Source: Tolumonas auensis DSM 9187 (GTDB lineage: Bacteria > Pseudomonadota > Gammaproteobacteria > Enterobacterales > Aeromonadaceae). Taken from it: a DNA stretch of 64,000 nucleotides. A program made the translations under genes and the position numbers. Positions 1 to 8,496 of this stretch are shown here, piece by piece (positions within the stretch are counted from its first letter, which is position 1; the number at the start of each line of letters is the position of its first letter). The stretch lies in assembly GCF_000023065.1 (NCBI RefSeq), contig NC_012691.1, forward strand, positions 2,152,501-2,216,500, read 5' to 3'. The notes beneath the pieces are model-generated. The model saw only the letters and a program-made list of their open reading frames with translations, searched no databases and was not told the DNA's origin.

Positions 1-55
1 CTTGCGAAGAATTTCATTAACAATAGTGAAGGCAGCTATATCTAATATAGAATAA

Positions 56-88
56 TGAGATGACCGCTATTTGTTAACGATCACCTCA
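56..88 (-). terminator. Hairpin downstream of alsK
   Basis: Inverted repeat whose arms (56-66 and 78-88) pair over 11 positions with two G-U wobbles and an 11-base loop. It begins five bases after the alsK stop codon. On the minus strand it is followed by a mixed T-rich stretch rather than a clean T run, so it is either a weak intrinsic terminator or an mRNA 3' stabilising hairpin. Confidence 0.35.
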
Positions 89-92
89 ATAA

Positions 93-1004
93 TCATTTTA
101 TTACAACCATACTGTTAGCCATCCGAGCGCCTCCAATAGCACCATTAAATGAAGAGGACGAGGCTTTCATGAAAGTTACTTTTTCATATGGCAATGGTTT
201 CCGTAAATAAGTGGATGTTTTTTTAATTAGTTCTTCGAGAGGAAAATCTACCATATCAATTACCCCTCCTCCCAAAACGGCTACATCTGGATCGAATAAA
301 TTTATACCGGTAGCAATAGCACGAGCACAGTTATCAACAAGCATCTTTATTTCTGGTTCGTCTTTAGCACAGGAAAAAAGTTGGTCTATAGAATATGGTC
401 GTTCCTTACTTTCATACCAACGTCGCAATGCAACACCGGAACAATTGGTCTCCACACACCCCACATTGCCACAACCACATGTAACAGAACTGTCTCCATA
501 GGGAATATGGCCTAATTCACCTGCAACGCCGTGAGCGCCGACAAAAGGAGCTCCGTTGACCCAAATTGAAAAGCCAAAACCTGTACCAAGGTAAAATCCT
601 AGTACCAAACGATGATGTAACTGATGTTCACTTACGTCATAAAAAAGCTGCAAATTTACATCACGTTCAAAGACAACTTTACAACCAAAATGCTGTTCTA
701 ATTTATCAGCCAAACCATTAAATTCTGTTGGCTGACACGGCAAGTTTGGGGTCGATATAACAGTTTTTCTGTCGTTAGATACAGAAGCTGGAAATCCAAC
801 AACGATGCTACTGACATGAGCGTGTTTTTCCACTAGATGGTTGGTTATAAAGCTAATAAGCCCGCTTGATAGTCCATCTTGAACAACTATTGCCGTTTTT
901 TCTTTAATTGTTTCAATAATGTCGCCATTAGAAGCCAATAAACATAGGCGAATATGGGTTGCGCCCATATCAACACCGACTGAAACAGCCAATTTGTTAT
1001 GCAT
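93..1004 (-). CDS. alsK: D-allose kinase AlsK (ROK family)
   Basis: Phosphorylates D-allose to D-allose-6-phosphate in the cytoplasm after ABC-mediated uptake. About 303 residues, close to E. coli AlsK (309). The N-terminal phosphate-binding motif DMGATH (residues 12-17) and the ROK signature with zinc ligands (ELGH at about 163 and CGCGNVGC at about 176-183) are all present. Stretches such as ETNCSGVALRRWYE match my memory of E. coli AlsK closely, which separates it from NagK or Mlc. I chose the ATG at 1004 because a GAGG Shine-Dalgarno lies six bases upstream; in-frame codons further up are less well placed. The start overlaps the 3' end of alsE by eight bases, indicating translational coupling. 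It is the last gene of the operon. Confidence 0.93.
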   Translation of the reverse strand: MHNKLAVSVGVDMGATHIRLCLLASNGDIIETIKEKTAIVVQDGLSSGLISFITNHLVEKHAHVSSIVVGFPASVSNDRKTVISTPNLPCQPTEFNGLADKLEQHFGCKVVFERDVNLQLFYDVSEHQLHHRLVLGFYLGTGFGFSIWVNGAPFVGAHGVAGELGHIPYGDSSVTCGCGNVGCVETNCSGVALRRWYESKERPYSIDQLFSCAKDEPEIKMLVDNCARAIATGINLFDPDVAVLGGGVIDMVDFPLEELIKKTSTYLRKPLPYEKVTFMKASSSSFNGAIGGARMANSMVVIK

Positions 1005-1680
1005 GATGAGCCTCATTTTTGGCAACAATAATCTGATCTTTCATAATAGACCATGCATCTTCCAGAACAGGTGCATTATTGAATAGTCCTGAAGACCCAA
1101 CAATAAACACATCAGCACCAGCTTCGATTAACTGTTTATATGTGTTTTTGTTACATGAACCATCGATTTCAATTTCATAATTTAACTTATTTTCCTCACG
1201 ATATATTTTAAGCTGTTTGATCTTATCTAACATTTCTGGAACGAACGATTGGCCAGCGAAACCAGGATCAACAGTCATCACAGTTATTTTGTCTACCTTA
1301 TGAATATAATACTTAATCATTTCAATTGGTGACTCAGGGTTAAGGATCAGACCAATTTTAACACCAAGATTCTGAATTTTTTCTATCAAGCGAAATGCCT
1401 GGCCTGATAATGTTTCAGGGTGAAGAGTGATAAATCCTGCTCCAGACTGAACCAAAGGTTCAATATAATCCTGTGGATTTGTCACCATCAAATGACAATC
1501 TAATGGTTTTGTTGCTACTCGCTTCACTTGTTGAACAAAAAATGGAGACAGAGTTAGGTTTGGGACAAAATGACCATCCATAATATCGATATGAAAATAA
1601 TCGGCATGTTGGTCAATAAATTCAATTTGTTCTTTAAATTTCAGTAAATCCATGCACATTAAAGAAGGAGAAATTTTCAT
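997..1680 (-). CDS. alsE: D-allulose-6-phosphate 3-epimerase AlsE
   Basis: Converts D-allulose-6-phosphate to D-fructose-6-phosphate, the last step of allose catabolism. The protein is 227 residues and forms a ribulose-phosphate-3-epimerase-type TIM barrel. The metal and catalytic motifs are HIDIMDGHFVP (30-40), MTVDPGFAGQ (about 135-144) and EIDGS (171-175). The N-terminus (ISPSLMCMDLLKFKEQIEF) and the HPET segment resemble E. coli AlsE rather than housekeeping Rpe. It lies eight bases after alsC and overlaps alsK, so it is cotranscribed. A second, divergent epimerase lies at 9167-9826. The assignment as AlsE rests on sequence resemblance plus operon order. Confidence 0.93.
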   Translation of the reverse strand: MKISPSLMCMDLLKFKEQIEFIDQHADYFHIDIMDGHFVPNLTLSPFFVQQVKRVATKPLDCHLMVTNPQDYIEPLVQSGAGFITLHPETLSGQAFRLIEKIQNLGVKIGLILNPESPIEMIKYYIHKVDKITVMTVDPGFAGQSFVPEMLDKIKQLKIYREENKLNYEIEIDGSCNKNTYKQLIEAGADVFIVGSSGLFNNAPVLEDAWSIMKDQIIVAKNEAHHA

Positions 1681-1688
1681 TTTAACCT

Positions 1689-2669
1689 CTACTTGCTAAT
1701 TAATCTGTCTAATGCAACCGCAGCAATAATTAAGCCGCCCATAACAACCAACTGATAATATGTTTGAACCTGAAGAATATTGAGCCCATTGTTAATTGTT
1801 CCAATAATGAGGCCCCCGATAACAACAGAGAAAATTCGTCCTTTACCACCAAAAAAACTTGTTCCACCGATAATTGCACTAGCAATGGCATAGGTTTCAA
1901 ATCCGATACCAGCCAGAGGTTCGGCGGCTCCCAAACGAGCAGTAGAGACAACACCAGCTAAGCCAGCACAAACACCAGAAATAATGAAAACAACTAGTGT
2001 ATAAAATTTAACATCAATACCAGAGAAAAAAGCTGAATTCTTATTTCCACCCAAGGCATAAATGTTTCTGCCTAAGCGGGTTTTGGTTGTTACAAACCAA
2101 AGCAACAAAGCAATAATGATAGAGAAAATAACCGGAACCGGTATTCCTATAAAATCATTAGCAAAGAAGTTTACGAAGTCAAATGAAAATCCATAAACAG
2201 AGTTTGCATCTGATATAACTAATGTGGCTCCACGAAAAATGGCATTAGTTCCTAATGTAATGATGAAAGGATGTAATCCTGTCCAGTTTACTAAACATCC
2301 ATTTATAGCACCAAGAGCACCACCGACAAGAACACCACCAATTAGTGCTGCTAACACAGGATCCATACCCGCTAACATTAATTTAGCAGTAACCATTCCT
2401 GATAGAGCAAGTACAGCACCAACAGATAAATCGATACCAGCAATAAGGATTGCAAAAAACTCTCCCATACCGATTAAAACTGTAACTGAACTCTGAACAA
2501 AAATTTGTGTAATGTTATTTGATGTCAAAAAATATTCGCTCGATATTGCACCGAATATAGAGACAATAAATATTAGTATAAAAAATGTTCCATATTTATC
2601 CCAGAACTGAGAGAAATTAAATTCAGATTTATTCATTTTTGGTACCTCTATTCTTGTGGCAGCGCCCAT
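1689..2669 (-). CDS. alsC: D-allose ABC transporter permease AlsC
   Basis: Inner-membrane permease of the high-affinity allose importer, RbsC/AraH/XylH type, with about ten hydrophobic segments. The family EAA-like loop (IASAIIGGTSFFGGKGRIFSV) lies near the C-terminus. Its 326 residues match my recollection of E. coli AlsC length, and the sequence looks highly conserved. The annotated start overlaps the end of alsA by 22 bases. A second start (ATG at 2636, giving 315 residues) has an AGAGG Shine-Dalgarno eight bases upstream, directly after the alsA stop, so the true start could be there. It works with AlsA (ATPase) and AlsB (binding protein). Confidence 0.92.
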   Translation of the reverse strand: MGAATRIEVPKMNKSEFNFSQFWDKYGTFFILIFIVSIFGAISSEYFLTSNNITQIFVQSSVTVLIGMGEFFAILIAGIDLSVGAVLALSGMVTAKLMLAGMDPVLAALIGGVLVGGALGAINGCLVNWTGLHPFIITLGTNAIFRGATLVISDANSVYGFSFDFVNFFANDFIGIPVPVIFSIIIALLLWFVTTKTRLGRNIYALGGNKNSAFFSGIDVKFYTLVVFIISGVCAGLAGVVSTARLGAAEPLAGIGFETYAIASAIIGGTSFFGGKGRIFSVVIGGLIIGTINNGLNILQVQTYYQLVVMGGLIIAAVALDRLISK

Positions 2670-4177
2670 TTCATTATCTCCTCTTCAGTAACCGTTTCAC
2701 TGTTATCAATTAATTGCGATAAAGAGCCTTCACAAAAAATAGCAATACGATCACATACAGCCATAATTTCAGGCAACTCTGACGAAACCATTAAAATGGT
2801 TTTTCCTTCATCCGCTAATTTTCGCATAACTTTGTAGATTTCTGACTTTGCACCAACATCAATACCTCGCGTTGGCTCATCAAAAATTAGCACCGTAGGA
2901 TCGCAGCACAACCATTTAGATATAATTACCTTTTGTTGATTTCCGCCAGATAATTCATTAATGTTTTGATCAATTGAACTACATTTCAAAGATAATAACT
3001 TTCTTTGTTCTTCTGCAATTTTTCTTTCTGTTTTATGGTCAAAAAGTCCGAGTGAGCCTTTAAATCCACCTAACTTTAAACTATTCGATATAGCCATATT
3101 CTGAGCAATAGAAAAGTTGCCAAAGAATCCATTCTCACGACGACTTTCAGTTATATATCCCATACCTTTTTTCAATGCATCCAAAGGAGAGCTTGGGGTG
3201 ATATCAATACCATTCAATATAACTTTGCCTGTTTTTTTTGGTTCAGCTCCAAAAATACAATTCATGAATTCAGTTCGACCAGAACCTACCAACCCTGCGA
3301 ACCCAAGAATTTCACCTTTATTTACCTGAAATGAAATATTTTTAACTCGTTTATTATCTTTACTGGTTATATTTTGAACTTCAAATATTGGTTTTTGATT
3401 AACCTGTGAAGTTCCTCGTAAACCAGTAAACCTATTTTGAATATCACGACCCACCATCATTTTGATAATATCTTCATTTGATACATCAGCGATAAGTCCA
3501 GAATACACACTGCTACCATCTTTCATTACAGTGTATCGGTCACATATACGTCGTATTTCATTAAGCTTATGTGAGATATAAATTATGGATTTACCTTCTT
3601 TTCTTAACTGATCCATTATCATGAAAAGATATTCAACTTCTTTGTTGGTAAGTGATGAAGTCGGTTCGTCCATTATAATTACTTCAGCGTTTAACATTAA
3701 TGTCTTGGCTATTTCTAACATTTGTTTTTGGCTGATAGAAAGATTGGCAACTTTCTCATTAAGGTCTATTTTTAGTCCAACACGTAATAACATAATAGAA
3801 GCTTTTTTTTGCATCTCATTCCAATCAACGACGTTGATACCAAAGACCTTTTTTATTGGCAGCCTTCCAATGAACATATTTTCTAGAACACTAAGTTCAT
3901 CTATAACGCTTAATTCTTGGTAAATAATCCCGATACCTAATTCAGCAGCAAGTTTATGATCCAGCTTGCTATATTCATGACCAAGTACATTAATTGTTCC
4001 TGCACTAGGTTCATGGATTCCAGAAAGAATTTTCATCAAGGTTGATTTACCAGCACCATTTTCACCCAATAAAGCATGTATCTCATGGCTATATATTTCT
4101 AAATCGACTGATTTTAGCGCCTGAACAGGACCGAAATATTTAGCAATCTTTTCCATTTTTATATATGGCTTGGTCAT
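2648..4177 (-). CDS. alsA: D-allose ABC transporter ATP-binding protein AlsA
   Basis: Cytoplasmic ATPase energising allose import; 509 residues, with two ABC domains in tandem as in RbsA/MglA-type sugar ATPases. The N-terminal domain has Walker A GENGAGKS (38-45), a degenerate signature LSISQKQM, and Walker B VIIMDEPTSS. The C-terminal domain has a degenerate Walker A (GLVGSGRTE), the signature LSGGNQQKV and Walker B VLIFDEPTRGID. Such asymmetric active sites are normal in this family. It lies 79 bases downstream of alsB with a stable hairpin between (4194-4226), a layout that usually keeps binding-protein mRNA more abundant than transporter mRNA. Confidence 0.93.
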   Translation of the reverse strand: MTKPYIKMEKIAKYFGPVQALKSVDLEIYSHEIHALLGENGAGKSTLMKILSGIHEPSAGTINVLGHEYSKLDHKLAAELGIGIIYQELSVIDELSVLENMFIGRLPIKKVFGINVVDWNEMQKKASIMLLRVGLKIDLNEKVANLSISQKQMLEIAKTLMLNAEVIIMDEPTSSLTNKEVEYLFMIMDQLRKEGKSIIYISHKLNEIRRICDRYTVMKDGSSVYSGLIADVSNEDIIKMMVGRDIQNRFTGLRGTSQVNQKPIFEVQNITSKDNKRVKNISFQVNKGEILGFAGLVGSGRTEFMNCIFGAEPKKTGKVILNGIDITPSSPLDALKKGMGYITESRRENGFFGNFSIAQNMAISNSLKLGGFKGSLGLFDHKTERKIAEEQRKLLSLKCSSIDQNINELSGGNQQKVIISKWLCCDPTVLIFDEPTRGIDVGAKSEIYKVMRKLADEGKTILMVSSELPEIMAVCDRIAIFCEGSLSQLIDNSETVTEEEIMKWALPQE

Positions 4178-4193
4178 ACCTGTCTCCAGCCTT

Positions 4194-4226
4194 AAATTGA
4201 GACAGAAATTAATTCCGTCTCAATTT
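4194..4226 (-). promoter_or_regulatory. Intercistronic hairpin between alsB and alsA
   Basis: Ten-base perfect inverted repeat (4194-4203 with 4217-4226) whose loop can pair further. It lies 30 bases after the alsB stop and before alsA. No T run follows on the minus strand, so it is more likely a processing or stabilising element than a full terminator. In binding-protein-dependent transport operons such hairpins commonly raise the level of the periplasmic protein relative to the membrane components. That role is inferred here. Confidence 0.5.
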
Positions 4227-4256
4227 TTAATAAAGGAGTTATAAACAACTAAGTGA

Positions 4257-5189
4257 TTATTTAGTTACTAATACAGAATCAACAAGTTCAAATTTAGGCT
4301 CAGAACCAAGAGGGATAATTTTCCCTGATTTAACAGAATCGACTAATAAATCTAATCCCTTTGCACCAATTTCTGCTGGATTTTGAGCGACTGTAGCAGT
4401 CATTGAACCTTCTGAAACCATTTTACGAGCCTCAGGGATACCATCTGTACCAACTACAAGTATTTTTCCTTTTTTACCTGCATTTGTGACTGCTTGTGCC
4501 ACACCCATAGCCATTGTGTCATTAGCACAATAGAAAGCTTTTATATCTGGATTACGTTGGAGCACGTTAGTTGCAACATCAAGAGCCTTGATGCGGTCCC
4601 AATCAGCAGGTTGGCTTGCCACTAATTTCACGGATTTCTGACTTAAAAATACACTTGTTGCACCATTTTTTCTTGCTTCACCTGAAGCATTTCCCGCCTT
4701 ACCTTCAATAATGGCAACATCACCACCAGTAGCGCCTAATGTGTCAACAATAAATTGTGCTCCACGGGCACCAACAGCGACATTATCTGTGGTAATAAAA
4801 GCCTCAACATTACCTTTGGCTTTAGCTAGGTTATCCATATCTACTTTTTCATCGAGATTCACTAAATGGATACCTTTTTGATAGGCTTTAGCTGCCGGTA
4901 CAACAAGATTGGCTGCTGATAACGGTGCAAATGCGATACCTTTGTAGTTTTTGTTAGTCAAATCTTCAAATAGCTGTAATTGGGCCTGAAAATCCCCTTC
5001 CGATGATGTTGCAAATACATCCACACTAACACCTAGAGTTTTAGCTTCTTGTTCAATACCAGCTTTCATATCAACCCAGAAAGGATTCGATAGTGTTTTT
5101 AAAATAACCGCGTAATCAGCTGCGTGCGCTGCACTCGACAGCATTAGGCCACATGTAGTAGCAGCAACAACTTTCAGTAACTTATGCAT
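4257..5189 (-). CDS. alsB: Periplasmic D-allose-binding protein AlsB
   Basis: Periplasmic receptor of the allose ABC importer, Peripla_BP_4/ribose-binding family. 310 residues including a Sec signal peptide (residues 1-23, cleavage after AHA). Segments such as LKTLSNPFWVDM, IIEGKAGNASGEARKNGA, CANDTMAMGVAQAV and DGIPEARKM follow E. coli AlsB (311 residues) nearly word for word. The start at 5189 has a TGGAG Shine-Dalgarno eight bases upstream. It is the first transporter gene of the rpiR-alsBACEK block. The 576-base region upstream contains palindromes and a CRP-like site. Allose is the most likely ligand, although binding proteins of this family can also take ribose or allulose. Confidence 0.94.
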   Translation of the reverse strand: MHKLLKVVAATTCGLMLSSAAHAADYAVILKTLSNPFWVDMKAGIEQEAKTLGVSVDVFATSSEGDFQAQLQLFEDLTNKNYKGIAFAPLSAANLVVPAAKAYQKGIHLVNLDEKVDMDNLAKAKGNVEAFITTDNVAVGARGAQFIVDTLGATGGDVAIIEGKAGNASGEARKNGATSVFLSQKSVKLVASQPADWDRIKALDVATNVLQRNPDIKAFYCANDTMAMGVAQAVTNAGKKGKILVVGTDGIPEARKMVSEGSMTATVAQNPAEIGAKGLDLLVDSVKSGKIIPLGSEPKFELVDSVLVTK

Positions 5190-5334
5190 GGTGTATCTCC
5201 AGAGGTTTCATTTCAGTTGTACTTGACGTTTAGGACGTCCTGGAATTCCTTTAACAAGACAGCAATGGAACTCAATAAGTTCACACAATTAAATCTATCA
5301 GTAAAGTTTACTAACGACAATTATCTCGCGAGAT

Positions 5335-5344
5335 CAACTTCACA
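5335..5344 (-). promoter_or_regulatory. Shared als-locus motif TGTGAAGTTG (alsB copy)
   Basis: The 10-mer TGTGAAGTTG (minus strand) occurs here, next to a 12-base palindrome at 5323-5334, and is repeated exactly upstream of rpiB at 10338-10347. A related TTGTGAA inverted pair precedes the PTS gene. A common operator for the locus regulator, presumably RpiR, is the simplest reading, but this is inference. Confidence 0.35.
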
Positions 5345-5598
5345 TATTTAATTAAAACCGTAAAGAAACCGAGCCGACGTCAAAAGGCGGATTCTAAAGG
5401 GGCTTTTTTTATGGGTTTATTAGATTAAATAGCGCAATTCATGCATTTAAGAAGGGTGTAGTGCGGATAGTGAGTAAGTGATATTGGTTTTATAACTTGG
5501 CAAGCCATTTATGTGGCAGCGCAGTATCTTCACAATATGAGAGTTCAATGTAAACAAATTAAAGAAAGATGAAGTAAATTAGCTAATCTGCATATATC

Positions 5599-5614
5599 TG
5601 AGATATAGATCACA
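5599..5614. promoter_or_regulatory. Candidate CRP-binding site upstream of alsB
   Basis: TGAGA-TATAGA-TCACA matches the CRP consensus (TGTGA-N6-TCACA) at nine of ten core positions with the correct six-base spacer. It lies about 410 bases upstream of the alsB start, which is far but possible given the long leader region. Catabolite control of a rare-sugar operon would be expected. The distance lowers confidence. Confidence 0.3.
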
Positions 5615-5765
5615 AACTAGCTATGAAAAGAAAAAGGCATTTGCTCGAATGAGCATATTTTGAGGTGCGTAAAAACAAGGTAAATCCAAACGAAGCTTAA
5701 ATTACGACATTAATTATGACTAATTTGGGCTATTAGTTCTAAAAACGTCTGAGGCCGATGTATAG

Positions 5766-6644
5766 TTAATCAACACTGCCTTTCCCATGTAGATGCCGAA
5801 CAACTCTTGAACCACGAGTGAGCTTTTCACGATTTTTATCGTGATCTTGTAATAGGATCGCGATAAATAAAACATCTAAAAGATTGAGCTGTACTATGCG
5901 AGCAACAGCATTTTGACCAAGTAATATCCCTCCTTTGGCAGGACTGAATATTGCGTAATCAGCTAGTTGTGCCAAGGCAGATGTATCATTATTAGTAATG
6001 CATATTACTCGTGAGTGTCTTTGTTTTGCGTTTTCTACAGCTTTAAGCAATTCTCTTGTATCACCAGATTGAGATATAACAACAATAACGTCATTTTCAT
6101 CCAGCTGACTTGACACCATAAGCATCATATGGAAATCACTGTAGGCTCTACTTAGAATACCAATACGAAGTAGTTTATGTTCAAAGTCCTGGCAAACAGC
6201 AGCAGAACCTCCAACACCGAAGATAACAACATTCTTTGCATTAAAAATTAGTTGAGCTGCATTTGCTATCAGGATCGGATCGGCAACGGATCTAGCTTCT
6301 TTCATTGCTTGAATTGAATTGGCAAATACCTTGTTCAATACAGATTCAACGCTGTCAGTTGGTTCAATTTCTTGTTCACTGTCAATTGGCAATGAACTCA
6401 GATATTCGACTAACGCTTGTCGTAACTCACGAAATCCAGCAAATCCCAACTTCTTGGATAATTTGACTATTAGTGGTTCTGAAACCTCAAGTTGCTCAGC
6501 GACAGATTTTATGCTGGTCTTACTCTCTACATTCCCTTTGGCTAAGAGCCATTCAGCAATTTGACGCTCGGTGTTACTGAGCCCTGGCAATGCCATGCGA
6601 ATTTTCGCGCCTGTAGCTAATGCATCGAGATTAGTATCTATCAT
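5766..6644 (-). CDS. rpiR: RpiR/AlsR-type sugar-phosphate-responsive regulator
   Basis: 292-residue transcriptional regulator with an N-terminal HTH_6 domain (about 1-75, IKSVAEQLEVSEPLIVKLSKKLGFAGFRELRQAL) and a C-terminal SIS sugar-phosphate-binding domain (about 120-260, with VVIFGVGGSAAV and VISQSGDTREL). E. coli RpiR (AlsR) represses alsBACEK and rpiB and has the same architecture, about 296 residues and similar segments. Here it lies between the PTS block and alsB, all on the minus strand, with a strong terminator upstream (6737-6770) that forces it to use its own promoter. The probable effector is allose or allulose phosphate, by analogy. Confidence 0.88.
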   Translation of the reverse strand: MIDTNLDALATGAKIRMALPGLSNTERQIAEWLLAKGNVESKTSIKSVAEQLEVSEPLIVKLSKKLGFAGFRELRQALVEYLSSLPIDSEQEIEPTDSVESVLNKVFANSIQAMKEARSVADPILIANAAQLIFNAKNVVIFGVGGSAAVCQDFEHKLLRIGILSRAYSDFHMMLMVSSQLDENDVIVVISQSGDTRELLKAVENAKQRHSRVICITNNDTSALAQLADYAIFSPAKGGILLGQNAVARIVQLNLLDVLFIAILLQDHDKNREKLTRGSRVVRHLHGKGSVD

Positions 6645-6736
6645 CTAAATTTCTGCTCAATGTGTAGTTTTGTATCTGTTAGATAGTATATCTTTAAATT
6701 CATCCATGAATATTAAATTTAGTGGCCATAGGTATC

Positions 6737-6770
6737 AAAAAAAGCAGACCTGTGATCACAAGTCTGCCTT
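6737..6770 (-). terminator. Strong intrinsic terminator after the PTS gene
   Basis: Near-perfect 24-base palindrome (6744-6767) followed on the minus strand by seven Ts. It starts about 12 bases after the PTS stop codon at 6779, so it separates the rpiB-epimerase-DUF4867-PTS transcript from the rpiR-als block. The centre of the stem contains TGTGATCACA. Confidence 0.85.
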
Positions 6771-6778
6771 CAGATGGA

Positions 6779-8371
6779 TTAAGCTGGGTCTAATCCTAAG
6801 TCCAAATAATCCTCTAATCTGGATTTGATATTACTGACATGCGGTCCGTATATAACCTGAACACCGTTGCCTTTAATTATCACTCCTTTTGCTCCGGTTT
6901 CCTTCAGTGATTGCTCATTAACTAAACTTGAATTTGACACGGTGATTCGTAATCTCGTAGCACAACAGTCCAAGTCACTGATATTGTTTTTTCCACCTAA
7001 AGCATAAATGATTGAAGCTGATGTTTCTTCTTTGGAATTATTTCTTTCTTCGACATCTTTTCTTGTATACAACTTGACATCATCGACATTATCTTCTCGG
7101 CCAGGCGTCTTGTATTGGAATTTTTTAATTAATCCACTGAAAGCAAAGTAGTATAGCGGGAACAGAGGCAATCCAATAAAAATTGCATTTAGCCAACTAG
7201 TTTTATGCTCCCCTTGTAAAACACCAAACAGAATGAAATCAATTAAACTACCGGAGAATGTTTGGCCCACACCAACATTGAACATATGGCAGAGCATAAA
7301 TGACATGCCAGCAATTAAACAATGGAGAACATATAATAATGGTGCTGCAAACAAGAATGAAAACTCAATTGGTTCAGTGATACCTGTAAGGATAGCAGTT
7401 AAAGTTGCAGATAATAATAAACCCAAGACTTTACTTCTATTTTCAGGTTTAGCTGTCCGGTATAAAGCCAGAGCGGCACCAGGAATCCCAAATAAATAAA
7501 ATGGAAATTTACCGGCCATGAATCGTGTTGCTTCTACAGAGAAGTGATCAACGTTATGACTTGCCAATTCGGCAAAAAATATATTCTGAGCACCAGATAC
7601 TGATACGCCATCAATGATTTCTGTACCACCTAAACCTGTTTGCCAGAATGGCATATAGAATACATGGTGTAGTCCAAAAGGAATTAGTGCTCGCTCTGTA
7701 AATCCATATAAAAACGTACCAGCATAACCAGATTTGTTTACCAAATCACCAAGCATCAGGATCCCATGCTGAATAACAGGCCATATGAAAAACATGGCAA
7801 TACCAACAAAGAGATAACTTATTGCGGTAATGATTGGGATGAATCTTGTGCCCCCGAAAAATGAGAATATTGCAGGTAATTCAATTTGATAAAATTTATT
7901 ATGCAGTATTGAAACACCCAGTCCAACAATAACGCCACCAAATACACCCATCTGAAGAGACTGTATACCGATAGTCGAACCGATAGAACCTTCAGGCAAG
8001 GCTCCTGGGATTAGTAGGCCATTTAGATCCAGCATTGCATTGATTGTTGCATGCATAATGAAATAACCAATAGCAGCAGCAATAGCAGCTACATCCTTCT
8101 CTTTCTTTGCCATACCCATTGCAACACCTACGGCAAACAGAATAGGCAAATTTGAGAATATAATACTGCCTGCACTTTTCATTACAGTAAGTAATGAGTG
8201 CAACACAGTTCCGTTCCCAAGAATGCCTTCTAAACCATACGCAGCTATATTAGTTGCATTAGTAAATGAAGCTCCAAAACCTAACATTAATCCAGCTACA
8301 GGTAGTAATGCAATAGGCAGCATAAATGATCTGCCAACCCTTTGCATTATACTAAAAAACGAATTTTGCAT
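6779..8371 (-). CDS. PTS EIICB sugar transporter, probable allose/allulose PTS
   Basis: Phosphotransferase permease of the glucose/glucoside family; imports and phosphorylates a sugar at the inner membrane. 530 residues: an EIIC membrane domain (about 1-410, starting MQNSFFSIMQRVGRSFMLPI as in PtsG/MalX proteins), a linker, and an EIIB domain (about 455-530) with the phosphorylatable Cys in DLDCCATRLR (469-470). No EIIA is present or adjacent, so a free EIIA-Glc (Crr) is presumably used. The start at 8371 is supported by AAGGGGG six bases upstream. Co-occurrence with rpiB, a hexulose-6-P epimerase and a DUF4867-like gene points to allose or allulose as substrate. MalX-like glucose/maltose transport cannot be excluded from sequence. 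Confidence 0.85.
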   Translation of the reverse strand: MQNSFFSIMQRVGRSFMLPIALLPVAGLMLGFGASFTNATNIAAYGLEGILGNGTVLHSLLTVMKSAGSIIFSNLPILFAVGVAMGMAKKEKDVAAIAAAIGYFIMHATINAMLDLNGLLIPGALPEGSIGSTIGIQSLQMGVFGGVIVGLGVSILHNKFYQIELPAIFSFFGGTRFIPIITAISYLFVGIAMFFIWPVIQHGILMLGDLVNKSGYAGTFLYGFTERALIPFGLHHVFYMPFWQTGLGGTEIIDGVSVSGAQNIFFAELASHNVDHFSVEATRFMAGKFPFYLFGIPGAALALYRTAKPENRSKVLGLLLSATLTAILTGITEPIEFSFLFAAPLLYVLHCLIAGMSFMLCHMFNVGVGQTFSGSLIDFILFGVLQGEHKTSWLNAIFIGLPLFPLYYFAFSGLIKKFQYKTPGREDNVDDVKLYTRKDVEERNNSKEETSASIIYALGGKNNISDLDCCATRLRITVSNSSLVNEQSLKETGAKGVIIKGNGVQVIYGPHVSNIKSRLEDYLDLGLDPA

Positions 8372-8382
8372 GTAGTTCCCCC

Positions 8383-8402
8383 TTGTGAAGAATAATTCAC
8401 AA
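8383..8402. promoter_or_regulatory. TTGTGAA inverted repeat before the PTS gene
   Basis: Seven-base arms TTGTGAA and TTCACAA flank a six-base AT spacer, immediately upstream of and touching the PTS Shine-Dalgarno. The half-site matches the repeats upstream of rpiB. The spacing (eight between TGTGA and TCACA) does not fit CRP. It could be an operator, or an mRNA hairpin modulating access to the ribosome-binding site. Confidence 0.4.
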
Positions 8403-8496
8403 TAAATATAAGTAGTATGTTTAATTCTCAAACTAAATTTAGCGATTAGTGTAACTTATTGCAGAACGAAAAATCATTACCAGAAAAAATATAATA

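Larger units (their letters stand above)
5190..5765. other. Long non-coding region between rpiR and alsB
   Basis: 576 bases, AT-rich, with no credible gene; it presumably carries the alsB promoter. Items seen: a 12-base perfect palindrome at 5323-5334 (arms ATCTCG/CGAGAT); the 10-mer CAACTTCACA at 5335-5344, identical to one upstream of rpiB (10338-10347); a 10-base palindrome AGGACGTCCT near 5233; a CRP-like site at 5599-5614; and a GC patch ending in seven Ts near 5370-5410 that looks terminator-like on the plus strand but has no gene to terminate. No convincing -35/-10 pair could be fixed by eye. Confidence 0.5.

Noticed and set aside
5370-5410. Terminator-like GC patch followed by seven Ts on the plus strand
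   Set aside because: No plus-strand gene precedes it and the stem is poor; mentioned only in the description of the gap.
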